A DNA stretch of 64,000 nucleotides from Mycobacterium shigaense (GCF_002356315.1 NZ_AP018164.1:2294001-2358000); one strand, 5' to 3'. Counted from the stretch's first letter, positions 1 through 12,600 are shown. The notes: generated by a model from the letters alone, not told the origin. Translations and numbers: made by a program.

Positions 1-2110
1 ACGACGTCATCGCCTTCTTGAAGTCCGGGTTCTGGAAAACCTCCGGTGGCAGCCAGAACGAATCGTCGTTCTTGGCGGCGTCGAAGGCTTGTCCGACCGC
101 GGCGGCGTCCTTCTGTGACTGGTCCATCTGGTCCAGCATCCCCTGCATTGTGCTGTGGTTGGTCAGCATGAATTGCACCGTGTTCTGCAGGTTCTCGATG
201 ATCGCAGGGAATTGCGCGAGCATTTGCGGCAAAATCTTGTCCAGCTTGTCCAGGTCCTTGTCGAGCTCGTGCATTTTCTCGGCGAGTTCGTCGACGCCGT
301 CGAGCGTGTCGAATATCGACCGTATCGCCCAACAAACCGGGATGTCATAGCAGTGCTTTTCCCAGTAAAAGTAACTTTGGATCGGCCTGAAGAAGTCGTC
401 GAAATTGGAAATGTTGACGTTTACTTCGTCCAGCATTTCGGTCAGTTCGTGGGTTTTGCCGACCATGTCGTGGACGGTGGCATTGACCTGTTTCGTAATG
501 TCGAACATTTTAGTGATTAGTCTGAGCGTTTCCCGCATCATATCGACTTGCTTGAGCATATCGTTAGCGCGCAATTGCATGTACTTCATGTCTTGCATCT
601 GGCCGGCGTTCTGCATGCTGAGCAGGAAGGGGATCGACGTATGTTCGATCGGGGTGCCCTCGGGGCGAGTGATGCCCTGCACCCGCGAGATTCCCGGGAC
701 GCGGAAGATCGACTTGGCTATTTTGTGCAGCACCAGGAAATCTGTCGGGTTCCGCATGTCGTGGTTGGCTTCGACCATCAACATCTCGGGCATCATTCGC
801 GACTGCGAGAAGTGCCGGTCGGCGGCTGAATATCCCTGGTTGGCCGAAAGGTGATTGGGCATATATTTGCGGTCGTCGTAGTTCGTCTTGTAGCCCGGGA
901 GCGTCACGATGCCGACCAGCGCAATTGCGCAGCTGGCAGCCAGAATGGGGGCGGGCCAGCGGACGACCGCCGTACCGATCCGGCGCCAGCCCCGGACCGT
1001 GATCAAGCGCTTCGGGTCCAATAAGCCAAGGCCGCTACCGACCGCGACGACCGCCGGAGTCAGTGAGAGTGCGATGAGCACCGACGCCAGCATGCCCACG
1101 GCACACGGCACACCGATGGTCTGGAACATGGGCATCCGGGTGAAGCTCAGGCACAGCATCGCGCCGGCGATCGTCAAACCGGAACCCAACACGACGGGCG
1201 CGACGCTGCGATAGGTGGTGTAGTACGCGGCCGCGCGGTCCTCGCCGGCCTGACGGGCTTCTTGGTACCGGCCGAAGAAGAAGATCCCGTAGTCGGTTCC
1301 AGCCGCCATAGCGAGGGCGACCAATAGGTTAACGGAAAACGTTGACAGCGCAACCATATTATTGTCGCCCATAAACGCGACAATTCCCCGGGCGGCGAAT
1401 ACCTCAACTGCGACGGTTATCAGCAATAGAATTACGGTGATTGGGGAACGGTAGACGATGAGCAGCACCACAAAAATAATCGCGGCGCCGACCAGCGTGA
1501 TTTGCAAAATAGACTCGTCACCGGCGGTCTGCATATCCGAGAAGAGCGCGGCGGGACCGGTGACATAGGCATGGATACCTGCGGGCGGCGGGTTGCGCGC
1601 AATGATGTTTCGGACCGCGGCAGTCGAGTCCTGCCCCAGGGTGGTGCCCTGGTTGCCGGCGAGGTTCAGCTGCACGTAGACGGCCTTGCCGTCGGGGCTC
1701 TGGGCGCCCGCCGCGGTCAGCCGGTCCGACCACAGGTCCTGGATGTGTTCGATGTGCTTGGGGTCGGCACGCAGCTGAGTGATAAGCCGGTTGTAATACG
1801 CGTGGGCTTCGTCGCCGAGCGGCTCCTGCCCCTCGATCACGAGCATGGCGAAGCTGTCCGAGTCGGATTCCTTGAAGTCCTTGCCCATGCGCTGCATGGC
1901 CTGGACCGAAGGCGCATCCTGCGGCACCAGGGGCACGGAATGCTCTCGGCCGACCGTCTCCAGCCACGGCACGAAGATGTTCACACACAGGGTGAAGACG
2001 AACCAACCAAGGATGATCGGCACGGCCAGGGCGCGGATCATCCGCGGGACGAAGGGGTGTGGAGGCTCCTCGGTCCGCACGGGATCGGTGCGCACGTCGT
2101 CTGTGCTCAT
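1..2110 (-). CDS. MmpL-family lipid transporter, 3' end outside window
   Basis: This is the N-terminal 703 residues of an RND-superfamily MmpL protein (family length about 960). The ATG is at 2110 and the frame stays open to the window edge. The start reads [20 protein letters not shown] first membrane segment follows ([20 protein letters not shown]), then a periplasmic loop, a membrane block and part of the second periplasmic domain. The Asp-Tyr pair expected in TM4 for proton relay is visible as AGTDYGIFF near residue 272. The protein is clearly paralogous to the complete MmpL just upstream, with the same cysteine-containing periplasmic stretch (KHCYDIP type). The gap to that gene is 97 bp, so the two are probably co-transcribed with mmpS. 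An mmpS-mmpL-mmpL set next to NRPS genes matches mmpS4-mmpL4a-mmpL4b of GPL loci, so export of the lipopeptide or its precursor across the inner membrane is inferred. Which paralogue it is cannot be settled here. Confidence 0.93.
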   Translation of the reverse strand, partial: MSTDDVRTDPVRTEEPPHPFVPRMIRALAVPIILGWFVFTLCVNIFVPWLETVGREHSVPLVPQDAPSVQAMQRMGKDFKESDSDSFAMLVIEGQEPLGDEAHAYYNRLITQLRADPKHIEHIQDLWSDRLTAAGAQSPDGKAVYVQLNLAGNQGTTLGQDSTAAVRNIIARNPPPAGIHAYVTGPAALFSDMQTAGDESILQITLVGAAIIFVVLLIVYRSPITVILLLITVAVEVFAARGIVAFMGDNNMVALSTFSVNLLVALAMAAGTDYGIFFFGRYQEARQAGEDRAAAYYTTYRSVAPVVLGSGLTIAGAMLCLSFTRMPMFQTIGVPCAVGMLASVLIALSLTPAVVAVGSGLGLLDPKRLITVRGWRRIGTAVVRWPAPILAASCAIALVGIVTLPGYKTNYDDRKYMPNHLSANQGYSAADRHFSQSRMMPEMLMVEANHDMRNPTDFLVLHKIAKSIFRVPGISRVQGITRPEGTPIEHTSIPFLLSMQNAGQMQDMKYMQLRANDMLKQVDMMRETLRLITKMFDITKQVNATVHDMVGKTHELTEMLDEVNVNISNFDDFFRPIQSYFYWEKHCYDIPVCWAIRSIFDTLDGVDELAEKMHELDKDLDKLDKILPQMLAQFPAIIENLQNTVQFMLTNHSTMQGMLDQMDQSQKDAAAVGQAFDAAKNDDSFWLPPEVFQNPDFKKAMTS

Positions 2111-2207
2111 CCGATCACGCCCGTCACGGAGGCGATCACGTCGCTAGCGCACTGCGTCACGCTGCTCCCCACGGTTGCTGGCTCCGTCCTGAATTGAAAT
2201 TCGCCAC

Positions 2208-5114
2208 TTATCGCTGTTGTCCCTGCCCCAGCAACAGGGCTCGAACCACCGGACGGGGTCCGGTCGACCGGAGCAACGTACTCGCGGGGCGAGGACGGAC
2301 GCGCTGCGGCCACCAGAACCAACGGCCCAGCAAAGCCGCGACAGACGGGGTCATGAACGCGCGCACGATCAAGGTGTCGAACAGCAGACCCATACCGATC
2401 GTCGTTCCGACCTGACCGATGATCGTCAGGTCACTGACGATCATGGAGCCCATGGTGAAGGCGAACACCAGACCTGCATTCGTCACGACCCGTCCGGTAC
2501 CGCCCATGGCGCGGATGATGCCGGTATTCAACCCGGCGTGTATCTCTTCTTTCATCCGGGACACCAGCAACAGGTTGTAGTCGGACCCCACCGCCAGGAG
2601 GACGATCACGGACATCGCCACCACCATCCAGTGGAGCTGGATGCCCAAAAGGTATTGCCACACCAGCACCGACATGCCGAACGAGGCACCCAGCGAAATC
2701 AGCACCGTCCCAACGATTACGAGTGACGCCACGAAGCTGCGCGTGATGATCAGCATGATGATGAGAATCAGGCAGATGGAAGCGACGCCCGCGATCAACA
2801 GGTCGACTTTCGACCCGTCCACCAGGTCTTTGGTGATCGCTGCGGTGCCGGTCAGATAGATCTTGGAGTCTTCTAGTGGCGTGCCCTTCAGAGCCTCTTC
2901 GGCGGCGGATTTGATCTGGTCGACACGCGAGATGCCCTCTGTGGTAGCGGGATCGCCCCGCTGGGAAATGAACATGCGGACGTCCTTGCCGTCCGGCGAG
3001 AGAAAGATCTTCATGACCTCTTTGAAGCCCGGGCTCTTGAACACCGCCGGGGGCAGGTAGAACGAGTCGTCGTTCTTCGACGCGTCGAACGCCTGGCCCA
3101 TGGCCGACGAGTTGTCAGTCTGGCTGTCCATCTGCCCGAAGATCCCGGCCATGGTGCTGTGCATCGTCAGCAGCATCGTACGCATCGACTCCATGATGGC
3201 GATCTGCGGCGGGAATTGGGCCAGCAGCTGCGGCATCAGGAGGTCAACCATGTCGAGGTCTCCGACCAGCAGGTGCAACTTCTCGCTGATCTCGTCGATG
3301 CCGTCAATCGTGTCGAACACGGATCGAATCGCGAAACAGATGGGAATGTCGTAGCAGTGCTTTTCCCAGTAGAAGTAGCTGCGGACCGGTCGGAAGAAAT
3401 CGTCGAAATCCGAGATGTGGTCTCGCAGCTCGTTTGTCTTGATTTCCACTTCGTGCGTGATGCCGGTCATCGCGTGGGTGATCGCGTTGAGCTGCGACAT
3501 CAACTCGTACATGCGCTTCATGATCGCAACCATTTTTGCCAGGTCATTGGCCTGGATCAGCAGGTCGTTCATCCGGGCTTCCTGGAACTTGAAAGTCTGC
3601 TGTTGGAAGCCCTGCTGCAAGCTGAGTAGGTACGGGATGGTCGCGTGCTCGATCGGGGTGCCCTCGGGCCGGGTGATCGCCTGCACCCGCGAGATGCCCG
3701 GCACGGCAAGCACGCCCTTGGCGAGCTTGTTCAACACCAAAAAGTCCGCCGAGTTGCGCATGTCGTGATCCGCTTCGACCAACAGGATCTCGGGCATCAT
3801 CATGCGCGACTTCGGGAAGTGCCTTTCCGCTGCATCTAGACCTTGGACGGCGGCAATGTTCCTGGGTAGGTACGACTGGTCGTTGTAGCTCGGCTTGAAT
3901 CCCGGCAGTGCCAACAGGCCGACCAGAGTAACCGCAAGTGTCGCAACGAGAATGGGCCCGGGCCACCGAACGATGGCCGTACCGATTCGTCGCCAACCGC
4001 TGACTCGGTATTTCCGCTTGGGGTCGAAGAGATTGAACCGGCGGCCCCCCAGCGCCAGAACGGCCGGGACCAACGTCAGCGCCACCGCCACCGCCACACC
4101 TATGCCGATCGCGCAGGGGATACCAAGCGGCTGGAAATACGGCAACCGGGTAAAGCTCAGGCACAGGACCGCACCGGCGATCGTCAGTCCGGACGCCAAG
4201 ACGACCTTGGCCGTCCCGTGGTAGGTGGTGAAGTAGGCCGTCAACTTGTCTTCGCCGGCCTGCCGGGCCTCTTGGTACCGGCCGACGAAGAAAATCCCGT
4301 AGTCGGTGCCTGCTGCGAGCCCGATGGACACCAACAGGTTGACCGCATACGTCGTGAGACCGACCAGGCCCAGGTCACCCATCAACGCCACGGTCCCCCG
4401 GGCCACCTGCAGCTCGATGAAAACCATCAGGAGCAAAAGGGCCACCGTCACGAACGAGCGGTAGACGAGCAGCAAGGTAATGAAGATGACCGCGATGCTG
4501 ACCAGCGTCACGATGGCGATGGTGCGGTCACCACTGTTACCCATATCCGCGATGACCGCTGCCGGCCCGGTGAGGTACGCCGTGACGCCCGGCGGCGCCT
4601 TCGTCCGCGCGATGATGTCGCGTACGGCTTTGATCGATTCGTTACCCAGCGTTTGGCCCGGATTGCCGGCAAGCGTCAATTCGACATAGGCAGCCTTGCC
4701 GTCCGCGCTGATCGCGGCGGCCTGGGTGAGCGGATCGCCCCAATAGTCCTGAATGTGCTGAACGTGCGTCGGATCGGCACGCAGTCCGCGGATAATGCTG
4801 GTGTAGTACTCGTGTGCGTCATCCCCGAGGGGTTTTTGGCCCTCCAGGACCATCATTGCCGCAGCGCCCCCGAAGGGCGATTTGAAATCTTGGCCCAGGC
4901 GGTCCAATGCCTTGATCGACGGCGCGTCCGTCGGGGTCAGCGAAACCAAATGCTCTGCTTCGACCTTCTCCAGCGGTGGAACGAAGATCGTCAAGCAGAC
5001 GACGATTGCCAACCAGCCCAAAATAATGGGAACGGAAAAGCGGTGAATCTGCCGCGCGATAAATGGTTGTTTTGGCGGCGCGGAAGGCGGGCGGTCCACG
5101 TCAAGCGTGCTCAT
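2208..5114 (-). CDS. MmpL-family lipid transporter (MmpL4a-like)
   Basis: This is a complete 968-residue MmpL transporter of the RND superfamily, inner membrane. TM1 is near residues 30-52, followed by the first periplasmic domain (about 60-195), TM2-6, TM7 near 385-405, a long second periplasmic domain (about 410-770) and TM8-12. The two Asp-Tyr pairs used for proton coupling in this family are present, as [10 protein letters not shown] near residue 271 and VGSDYNLLL near 845. The ATG overlaps the mmpS stop codon by 4 bp (ATGA, 5111-5114), so translation is probably coupled. The short C-terminal tail is Arg/Pro-rich and lacks the long cytosolic extension of MmpL3. By position (mmpS-mmpL-mmpL, divergent from mbtH-NRPS) it is the likely exporter of the lipopeptide made by the adjacent NRPSs. 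The substrate is inferred from context only. Confidence 0.95.
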   Translation of the reverse strand: MSTLDVDRPPSAPPKQPFIARQIHRFSVPIILGWLAIVVCLTIFVPPLEKVEAEHLVSLTPTDAPSIKALDRLGQDFKSPFGGAAAMMVLEGQKPLGDDAHEYYTSIIRGLRADPTHVQHIQDYWGDPLTQAAAISADGKAAYVELTLAGNPGQTLGNESIKAVRDIIARTKAPPGVTAYLTGPAAVIADMGNSGDRTIAIVTLVSIAVIFITLLLVYRSFVTVALLLLMVFIELQVARGTVALMGDLGLVGLTTYAVNLLVSIGLAAGTDYGIFFVGRYQEARQAGEDKLTAYFTTYHGTAKVVLASGLTIAGAVLCLSFTRLPYFQPLGIPCAIGIGVAVAVALTLVPAVLALGGRRFNLFDPKRKYRVSGWRRIGTAIVRWPGPILVATLAVTLVGLLALPGFKPSYNDQSYLPRNIAAVQGLDAAERHFPKSRMMMPEILLVEADHDMRNSADFLVLNKLAKGVLAVPGISRVQAITRPEGTPIEHATIPYLLSLQQGFQQQTFKFQEARMNDLLIQANDLAKMVAIMKRMYELMSQLNAITHAMTGITHEVEIKTNELRDHISDFDDFFRPVRSYFYWEKHCYDIPICFAIRSVFDTIDGIDEISEKLHLLVGDLDMVDLLMPQLLAQFPPQIAIMESMRTMLLTMHSTMAGIFGQMDSQTDNSSAMGQAFDASKNDDSFYLPPAVFKSPGFKEVMKIFLSPDGKDVRMFISQRGDPATTEGISRVDQIKSAAEEALKGTPLEDSKIYLTGTAAITKDLVDGSKVDLLIAGVASICLILIIMLIITRSFVASLVIVGTVLISLGASFGMSVLVWQYLLGIQLHWMVVAMSVIVLLAVGSDYNLLLVSRMKEEIHAGLNTGIIRAMGGTGRVVTNAGLVFAFTMGSMIVSDLTIIGQVGTTIGMGLLFDTLIVRAFMTPSVAALLGRWFWWPQRVRPRPASTLLRSTGPRPVVRALLLGQGQQR

Positions 5115-5722
5115 GCTGACTTCAACATGCAGAAGGTGAAGGCGCTGACCTCATTCACTACTTTCTCGGCCTTGACTTCGTCGCCGATCAGAATGCGGCA
5201 ACCAATGCTGTCGGTATTGCCCTGTGCCACGAGATTCCCCACAATCGTCGGCTTGGTCGTCGTCAGAACAATCTTCCAAGGCAGTTGTGCACCCTCAACC
5301 CGCTGTGGCTCGGAGTTGACGTCGAAATATCCAATGTCAGCCACGGTCCCGGGCGGACCGAACACCTCGTAGGTGATGCGCTTCGGTTCAAAGGGCTTGT
5401 TGTCATTGACTTTAGTGTCGGCGTACGCCGGACGCTTTTCGGATCCGAAGATGCCGTGCAGCCGGCCTACTGTCAAACCGCCCGCGACGACCACGACGAT
5501 GATGACCAGAGGAATCCAGACGCGCTTGAGAAGCCGGGCGGACGCAAACCCCAATTTGCGATGCCTCATACGTGTTGCCGGCGCGTCCGGGCCCGATGAA
5601 GACCGGCGACCACGACGGACAAATCCGGCGCTGCGCCCCGGGCCTGGATTCACGCCCCGGTCACCCTCGGTAGTGACGCCGGACGGCGTTCGCTCGACAT
5701 CACGGACACTGCGTTCGGCCAC
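5111..5722 (-). CDS. MmpS-family accessory membrane protein
   Basis: MmpS proteins are single-pass membrane partners of MmpL transporters with an extracytoplasmic beta-rich domain. One strong membrane segment is visible ([19 protein letters not shown], about residues 69-87 of the long form). The conserved extracytoplasmic domain follows, with [17 protein letters not shown] and a final cysteine pair ([18 protein letters not shown]). Two starts are possible. GTG at 5722 gives 203 residues and is preceded by a good ribosome site (GGAAGG about 9 nt upstream). ATG at 5569 gives 152 residues, close to the usual family length, but has no visible Shine-Dalgarno. I list the long form. If it is correct, the protein has an unusual cytosolic extension of about 50 residues rich in Arg, Gly and Ser. 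It is the first gene of the minus-strand transporter operon and overlaps mmpL by 4 bp. Confidence 0.9.
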   Translation of the reverse strand: MAERSVRDVERTPSGVTTEGDRGVNPGPGRSAGFVRRGRRSSSGPDAPATRMRHRKLGFASARLLKRVWIPLVIIVVVVAGGLTVGRLHGIFGSEKRPAYADTKVNDNKPFEPKRITYEVFGPPGTVADIGYFDVNSEPQRVEGAQLPWKIVLTTTKPTIVGNLVAQGNTDSIGCRILIGDEVKAEKVVNEVSAFTFCMLKSA

Positions 5723-6268
5723 CGCACCTAACCTTCCACCGTTCCCACACCCCTGAACGTTCCGGTCGTTCGACCATGCAACTAGACAATCGGCCGCGAC
5801 ACGTTGACGTTACATCGAATGTGGCGCACGTCGCAGGCTTGCTGAAAGACGGGCACCTCAAACGCGCAGCGCTCGGTGAGTGCGGCTCCGGGTCCCGAAG
5901 AGTAAACCATGCCCGTCGTCTCCGTAGCGACACTTTGGGAAGCCGATGGGGCGTCTTTATGCACACCTTGTGCGTAACGGGGGGCGGCTGGGAATAACAG
6001 CCGAGTCGACAGCCCCTTGGGACGAGCGCGGCTGGCGATTGATTGACCGTTCCGCCTTGGCGCACAAGGGTTTTGTGTCTCACAGCCGGTCAGAGTCATC
6101 GTTCGTGGCACGGGATGGGAGACTGCGGACCGACGGCCGCAGGGCCGGTGCCTGATATCAGTCGTTTTCCCAGGTGAAGACCGCGAAAACCCCACATTGA
6201 TGGCTGTCGCAGGCATGTGTGAATTGCCACAATCGCCCCGTTGCTACTGGTCGTCGGTTTCTCGCGGG

Positions 6269-6274
6269 TATAGT
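6269..6274 (+). promoter_or_regulatory. Candidate -10 element for mbtH-mps1 (TATAGT)
   Basis: TATAGT fits the mycobacterial SigA -10 pattern TANNNT. No good -35 hexamer is present at the usual spacing, which is common in mycobacteria. It would give a leader of about 150 nt containing the 6285-6309 hairpin. Confidence 0.35.
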
Positions 6275-6284
6275 CGTGGTGCTG

Positions 6285-6309
6285 CGCCGACCGGTAATGC
6301 TGGTCGGCG
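6285..6309 (+). other. Leader hairpin upstream of mbtH-mps1
   Basis: Perfect 8-bp inverted repeat CGCCGACC / GGTCGGCG with a 9-nt loop. It lies just downstream of the candidate -10 at 6269. It is not directly followed by a T tract, so it may be an mRNA leader structure rather than a terminator. Confidence 0.4.
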
Positions 6310-6354
6310 TCGGGGGTGCTAAAAGGGTCACACCAGGAAGTTTTTTCAAACGCC

Positions 6355-6395
6355 GGACTGACCCTGTTGACCTCCAGTATCGTTTTGAGACGGTT
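6355..6395 (+). promoter_or_regulatory. Promoter/leader block conserved in both mbtH copies
   Basis: ACTGACCCTG, then 8-9 variable bases, then GTATCGTTT with GGTT just beyond, occurs here and at 24874-24912. In both cases it ends about 42-45 nt before the mbtH GTG. TATCGT (6378-6383) fits a TANNNT -10. Sequence around the block diverges, so its retention suggests a functional promoter. Confidence 0.5.
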
Positions 6396-6427
6396 CCACT
6401 CATCTCGACTAGACGTCCTGGAGAACT

Positions 6428-6658
6428 GTGAGCATCAATCCGCTCGACGACGACAATGGCAGCTTTTTCGTCTTGGTCAACGACGAAGAGCAGCACAGTC
6501 TGTGGCCGGTGTTCGCCGATGTTCCGGCTGGGTGGCGGGTGGTTTTTGGGGAAGCGGACCGCGCCGGGTGCTTCGATTATGTCGAACAGAACTGGACTGA
6601 TATCTGCCCTAAGAGTCTGTGCGAAAGGCTAGCTGCGGCCCGGGGTTTCGATAAGTGA
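6428..6658 (+). CDS. MbtH-like protein, copy 1 (NRPS adenylation-domain chaperone)
   Basis: This 76-residue MbtH-family protein is of the kind that binds NRPS adenylation domains and is often needed for their solubility and activity. The family signatures are [19 protein letters not shown] and the C-terminal [13 protein letters not shown]. The GTG start is preceded by GGAGA at 5 nt spacing. Its TGA overlaps the NRPS start (GTGA, 6655-6658), so the two are translationally coupled. Copy 2 at 24943 is nearly identical over most of its length, but copy 1 has Cys where the family, and copy 2, has Arg in the TDxRPxSL motif. Whether copy 1 is fully active is therefore uncertain. Confidence 0.95.
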   Translation: MSINPLDDDNGSFFVLVNDEEQHSLWPVFADVPAGWRVVFGEADRAGCFDYVEQNWTDICPKSLCERLAAARGFDK

Positions 6659-9600
6659 GTCACCTGGGTATGGGGGGACCAGTAGGTCTCAGGGGGAGTC
6701 GGGTCGAAGTCGACGACCCGACTGCGGAGGGGCTCTGGGGGAATCCGATGGAAATCGACGATCTCGCGTTTCCATTAACGCGGGGGCAGTTGGATATTTG
6801 GCTTGCGCAAGAGACGGGGTTGTCGTCAACGGAGTGGCAGCTTGGTCTTTTCGTGCGGATTGATGGCGTGGTGCAGCGGGGTTCGCTTGAGTGGGCTATT
6901 CGCCGGGTGGTGCAGGAGGCTGAGCCTGCTCGTGCTGCCTTTTTTGAGGTTGATGGTCGTGTTTTCCAACGTGCGGTGGACTACCCGGATGTAGAACTGG
7001 CGTTTTACGACCTGACCGGTTCGGATAACGCGGTTCAAGAGGCCCGGGATATCGCGTTGTCGATTCAGCGTACTCCGATGCCGTTGACGGGTCCGTTATT
7101 TAGATTCGCCTTGTTCAAGACGCGGTCGGCTGAGTTTTATCTGCTGGCGTGCGCGCATCACATTGCCATTGACGGAACTGGTGTGGTGTTGGTGGGGCAG
7201 CGTATTGCGTCGGTGTATTCGGCGATTGTTTCTGGTGCGCCGTTGCCGACGGGTTTGTTCGGGTCGCTGCAAGACCTGGTCGATAGCGAATTGGCCTATG
7301 AATCCTCTGATGACTATCGCCAGGACGAGGTGTACTGGACGCAGAATCTGCCGGCCGAGAGCACGGGTGATTTCGCGTTGGAGGCCGCCGAGCGTGATCC
7401 GTGGCCGTCGGCGCCGGTGCAGGTGGATCCTGCGCTGGTGGGCCGGGTCGAGGAGTTGGCTCGTGGCTGGGATGTGCCGCGGACGGCGGTGATCACTGCG
7501 GCGTGCGCGCTGTTGGTGCGTGGCTTCAGCGGTGAGGGTGCTGAGGTGGTGTTCGATTTCCCGGTTAACCGCCGGGTCAGCCCGGAGGCTAAGACGCTGC
7601 CTGGCATGGTGGCCGGGGTGGTGCCGCTGGTGATCAGTGTGTCGCCGCAGAAGACTGTCGCTGAGTTGTGCGAGCACGTGAACGTGCGGATTCGGGAAGC
7701 GGTGGCGCATCAGCGGTTCCCGGTGCATGCGTTGGAGCGTAAGGCGCGGGGGTCGGGTCGGCTGGCTGAGCGTACGAACCTGAACTTTATTCCTGCGGGT
7801 TTTAGCCTGCCTTTTGGCGGTGCGATGGCCACGGCGTCTTACACGAACTCTGGTCAGGTGGGTGGTTTCGGGCTGATCTTTTCTGCCGACGGCGACGAGT
7901 TGTTCTTGAGTACGGCTGGTGCTGGTGGGCCGTTGTCGAATTTTGAGGTCGTTGACTTGGCGCGGCGTCTTGAGCAGGTGCTGGCAGAGATGGTGGCGGA
8001 CCCGTCGCGGCGGCTGTCGTCGATCGACGTGCTCGATGCCGGCGAGCAAGCCGGCCTGGACGAGTTCGGAAACCGGGCGGTGCTTGCCGAAGTGGCCACG
8101 CCGAGGTCGATCCCGGCGTTGTGGGCTGAGCAGGTCGAGCGGGTCGGGCAGTCGGTGGCGTTGAGGTGTGGTGAGCGGTCGCTGACTTATCGTGAGCTGG
8201 ACGAGGTCTCGAACCGGTTGGCGCATCTGCTGGCCGGCCGGGGCGTGGGGCCGGGCGAATGCGTGGCGTTGCTGTCGCCGCGCTCGGCCGAGGCGATCGT
8301 CGGGATCCTGGCGGTGCTCAAGACCGGTGCGGCGTACCTGCCGATCGATCCGAACCTGCCTGCGGCGCGGTTGCAGTTCATGGTGGCCGACGCCACGCCC
8401 CTGGCGGCGCTGACGGTCGGCGACTTGGCCGAGCGCTTCGAGGGCTGTGAGTTGGCCGTCGTCGACATCAACGACCCGGCCGTCGCCGACCAGCCCAGCA
8501 CGCCGCTGCCCGTCCCGGCGCCGGACGACATCGCCCACATCATCTACACCTCCGGCACCACCGGCGTCCCGAAGGGTGTCGCCGTCACCCACCACAACGT
8601 CACCCAACTGGTGACGTCGGTGAATGCTCTGCCACCCCAACAGGTTTGGTCACAATGGCACTCATACAGCTTCGACGTCTCGGTCTGGGAGATCTGGTCC
8701 GCGCTGCTGCACGGCGGACGTCTGGTCGTGGTGCCCGAGTCGGTGGCCAGCTCGCCCGAAGATTTGCATGCGCTGCTGGTGAACGAAAAGGTCAGTGTGC
8801 TGGGCCAGACGCCGTCCGCCGTCGGAGCGTTGTCGCCGCGCGGCTTGGAGTCGACGGCGTTGATGGTCGCTGGTGAGGCATGCCCCACCGAGGTCGTGGA
8901 CCGGTGGTCGCCGGGCCGGATCATGATCAACGCGTACGGGCCGACCGAGACCACGGTGTACGCGGCCATGAGCGCACCCCTGCAGTCGGGATCCGGGGCG
9001 GTGCCGATCGGGTCGCCGGTGCCGGGTGCGGCGCTGTTCGTGCTGGACGCCTGGTTGCGCCCGGTGCCCGCCGGCGTGGTCGGCGAGCTCTACGTCGCCG
9101 GCCGGGGTGTCGGCACCGGATACATCCGGCGCTCGGGGCTGACGGCATCGCGGTTCATGGCCTGCCCCTTCGCCGAGGGCGGCGAGCGGATGTACCGCAC
9201 CGGCGACCTGGTGCGCTGGGGTGCCGACGGTCAGCTGCGCTACCTGGGCCGCGCCGACGAGCAGGTCAAGATCCGCGGCTACCGCATCGAACTCGGCGAA
9301 GTACAGGCAGCGCTGGCCGGGCTGGACGGCGTCGAGCAGGCGGCGGTGATCGCCCGCGAGGATCGCCCCGGCGACAAGCGCCTCGTCGGCTACATCACCG
9401 GAACCGCAGACCCGGGCGCGGCGCGCACCGCGCTGGCCGAGCGGCTGCCGGCGTACATGGTGCCGACCGCGGTCGTGGTCCTGGACGCGCTGCCGTTGAC
9501 GGTCAACGGGAAGCTCGACCGCCGCGCGCTGCCGGCGCCGGAATACCGCGGTGGCGGCTACCGGGCTCCGTCGACCGTGGTGGAGGAGATCCTGGCCGAT

Positions 9601-12600
9601 ATCTACGCCCAGGTGTTGGGTCTTGAGCGCGTCGGCGTCGACGAGCCGTTCTTCGACCTGGGCGGCGACAGCATTCTGTCGATGCAGGTGGCCGCGCGCG
9701 CCCGGGCCGCCGGAGTGCTCTGCCGCCCCCGCGACATTTTCGTTGAGCAGACGGTCGCCCGGCTGGCCGAGGTGGCCATGGTCGCCACCGAGGTCGAGGG
9801 CGTGGTCGACGAGGGTCTGGGCCCCGTGGCGGCCACCCCGATCATGCGCTGGCTGCGCAGCGTCGAGGGCCCGGTGGAGCAGTTCAACCAGACGGTCGTC
9901 GTCGACGCGCCGGCCGGTGTCACCCAGGCCGACGTGGTGACGGTGCTGCAGGGCCTCATCGATCGCCACGCGATGCTGCGGCTGCGCGCCGAGGACGACG
10001 GTGCCGGCGGCTGGTCGCTGACCGTACCCGAGCCCGGCTCGGTCGACGCGAGCGCGCGTGTGCAGGTGGCGGATGCGCTGTCCGATGACGTGCTGGTCGA
10101 TGCTCGGGCGAAGCTGCATCCGGCCGACGGCGTCGTGGTGAGCGCGGTGTGGGCGGAGTCGACGCGCCAGTTGGCGTTGATCATTCATCACCTGGCCGTC
10201 GACGGGGTGTCGTGGCGGGTGCTGCTGGAAGACCTCAACATCGCCTGGGCCCAGCACCACAGCGGGCAGGCCATCGAATTGCCCACCGGCGGAACGTCAT
10301 TCGCCCGCTGGTCCACCCTGCTCGGCGAGTATGCGCACCGAGCCGACATCGTCGACGAGGCAGAAACATGGCGGCAGATCGCTGCGACGCCCGCGGCGCT
10401 GCGCGCGGTGGGGCCCGAGGACACCTATGACAACGCGCACAACTTGACGGTGTCGTTGGATGTGGAGACGACGCGGCTGTTGCTGGGTGAGGTTCCGGCG
10501 GCGTTCCACGCCGGGGTCAACGACATCTTGTTGATCGCTTTTGGTTTGGCCTGGGCGAAGCTGCTCGGCACGGCGACGCCGATCGGTATCGACGTCGAGG
10601 GCCACGGGCGGCACGAAGAGCTGTCGGCCGATGTGGATCTGTCGCGCACGGTGGGCTGGTTCACCACCAAGTACCCGGTGGCGCTGAGCGTCGGCGAGTT
10701 GGATTGGGCCGCGGTCCTCGCCGGGGGAGCTGCGCTGGGGACGCTGGTCAAGGCCGTCAAGGAGCAGTTGCGGGCCCTGCCGGATCCGCTGACCTACGGG
10801 CTGCTGCGGTACCTGAACACAGAGGTGGACCTGGCCGGGGCGGACCCGGTGATCGGGTTCAATTACCTGGGCCGCATGGGCGGCGCCGCGGAGCTGTCCG
10901 ACCAGTTCTGGCGCGTGGGCCCCGATGGCCTGTTCAGTGGGACGGCCACCGTGGTAGCGATGCCGCTGATGCACACCGTGGAAGTCAATGCCGCCACCCT
11001 GGACTCCGACGCCGGCCCGCACCTGCAGGCGAACTGGACTTGGGCGCCGGGGGCGATCGACGACACCCAGATCGAACGGCTCAGCCGCTACTGGTTCGAG
11101 GCGCTGGCCGGGATCTGCACGCACGTGCACAGCGGTGGCGGCGGGCTGACTCCATCGGACCTGACGCCGGCCCGGTTGAGCCAGCCCGAGATCGACGACC
11201 TCGAGCGCCAGCACAAGATCGCCGACGTGCTGCCCCTGACGCCGCTGCAGCAGGGCTTGTTCTTCCATGCCAGCGCGACCGACGACGTCGACGACATGGG
11301 CGAGCTGTACTCGATGCAGCTGGACATCGCCTTGGCCGGTGAGCTGGACCCGCACCGGTTGCGCGAGGCAGTGCAGTCGGTGGTGCGTCGGCACCCCCAT
11401 CTGGCAGCGCGCTTCTACGACCAGTTCGACGAGCCGGTGCAGGTCGTCCCGGCTGACCCGGTCGCGGCGTGGCAGTACATCGAACTCGACGGCGGCGACA
11501 CCGGTGAGCAGGTCGCGCGGATCTGTGCGGCCGAGCGAGCGGCCGTCTGCGACGTCGTCGGTCAGCCCGTCTTCCGGGGTGCCCTGCTGCGCACCGGCGC
11601 GGACCAGCACCGATTTGTGCTGACTTTCCACCACATCGTGCTCGACGGTTGGTCGATGCCGATCCTGCTGCAGGAAATCTTCGCCGGCTACTACGGACAC
11701 CATCTGGGTGCGCCGGTGCCCTATCGCCGGTTCGTGACGTGGCTGGCCGAGCGTGACCGGGCGGCGGCCGAGGCGGTTTGGGGCGAAGTGCTGGCCGGGT
11801 TCGACACCCCCACCCTGGTGGGCCCGCCGGAGAAGCTGACGCACGGACAGCGCAGCGTCGCCTCGTTCACGGTGTCTGCCGAGATGACGGAGGCGCTGGG
11901 TGAGCTGGCCCGTGCGCAGCGCACGACGGTCAACACGGTGCTGCAGGCCGCGTGGGCTCAGCTGCTGTGCGGCCTGACCGGTCGCCAGGATGTGGCGTTC
12001 GGTGCCGCGGTGTCCGGTCGGCCGACCGACATGGTCGGTGCTGAGTCGATCGTCGGGCTGTTGATCAATACGGTCCCGGTGCGGGCCAACCTGACGTCGG
12101 CCACCACCACCGCGGAGCTGCTCGACCAGCTGCAGACCGCGCACAACGACACGGTCGAGCATCAGCACCTGGCGCTGCGGGATGTCCACCGCATCACCGG
12201 GCTTGACCAGCTGTTCGATACCTTGTTCGTCTACGAGAACTACCCGGTCGACGCGTCGGCGCTGGGCGACATCAACGGCCTGTCGATCACCGACTTCACC
12301 AATCGTGAGTACAATCACTACCCGCTGACCATGGTGGCGCATCCCGGCCAGGAGCTGGGTCTGCGCGTGGAGTTCGACACCGAGGTGTTCGACGACGCGG
12401 CGATCGAGGCCCTCATGGAGCGGTTGCGACGGGTGTTGGCGGCCATGACCGCGGACCCGGAGCGGCGCCTGTCGTCGATCGATCTGCTCGACGACCGCGA
12501 GCACGCACGACTCGACGGGTGGGGCAACCGCGCGGTACTGACCCGTTCGGCCGGTATACCGGTGTCGATTCCCGTGCTGTTCGCGGGGCAGGTGGCGCGG

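Larger units (their letters stand above)
5723..6427. promoter_or_regulatory. Divergent promoter region between mmpS and mbtH-NRPS operon
   Basis: This is about 700 bp of non-coding DNA between two divergent operons. Short frames in it have no plausible product. On the plus strand there is an extended -10-like TATAGT (6269-6274, preceded by CGGG), a hairpin (6285-6309) and a second -10-like TATCGT (6378-6383) inside a block that recurs upstream of the second mbtH. The length suggests regulated expression of the lipopeptide and transporter operons. I could not identify a confident minus-strand promoter for mmpS. Confidence 0.6.

Noticed and set aside
5776..6217. Short frames in the mmpS-mbtH intergenic region (up to 144 codons)
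   Set aside because: Several overlapping frames on both strands, none with a recognisable product or convincing start signal.
6339..6346. T run (GTTTTTTC) as an intrinsic terminator of the mbtH leader
   Set aside because: The nearest hairpin ends about 30 nt upstream, too far for an intrinsic terminator.
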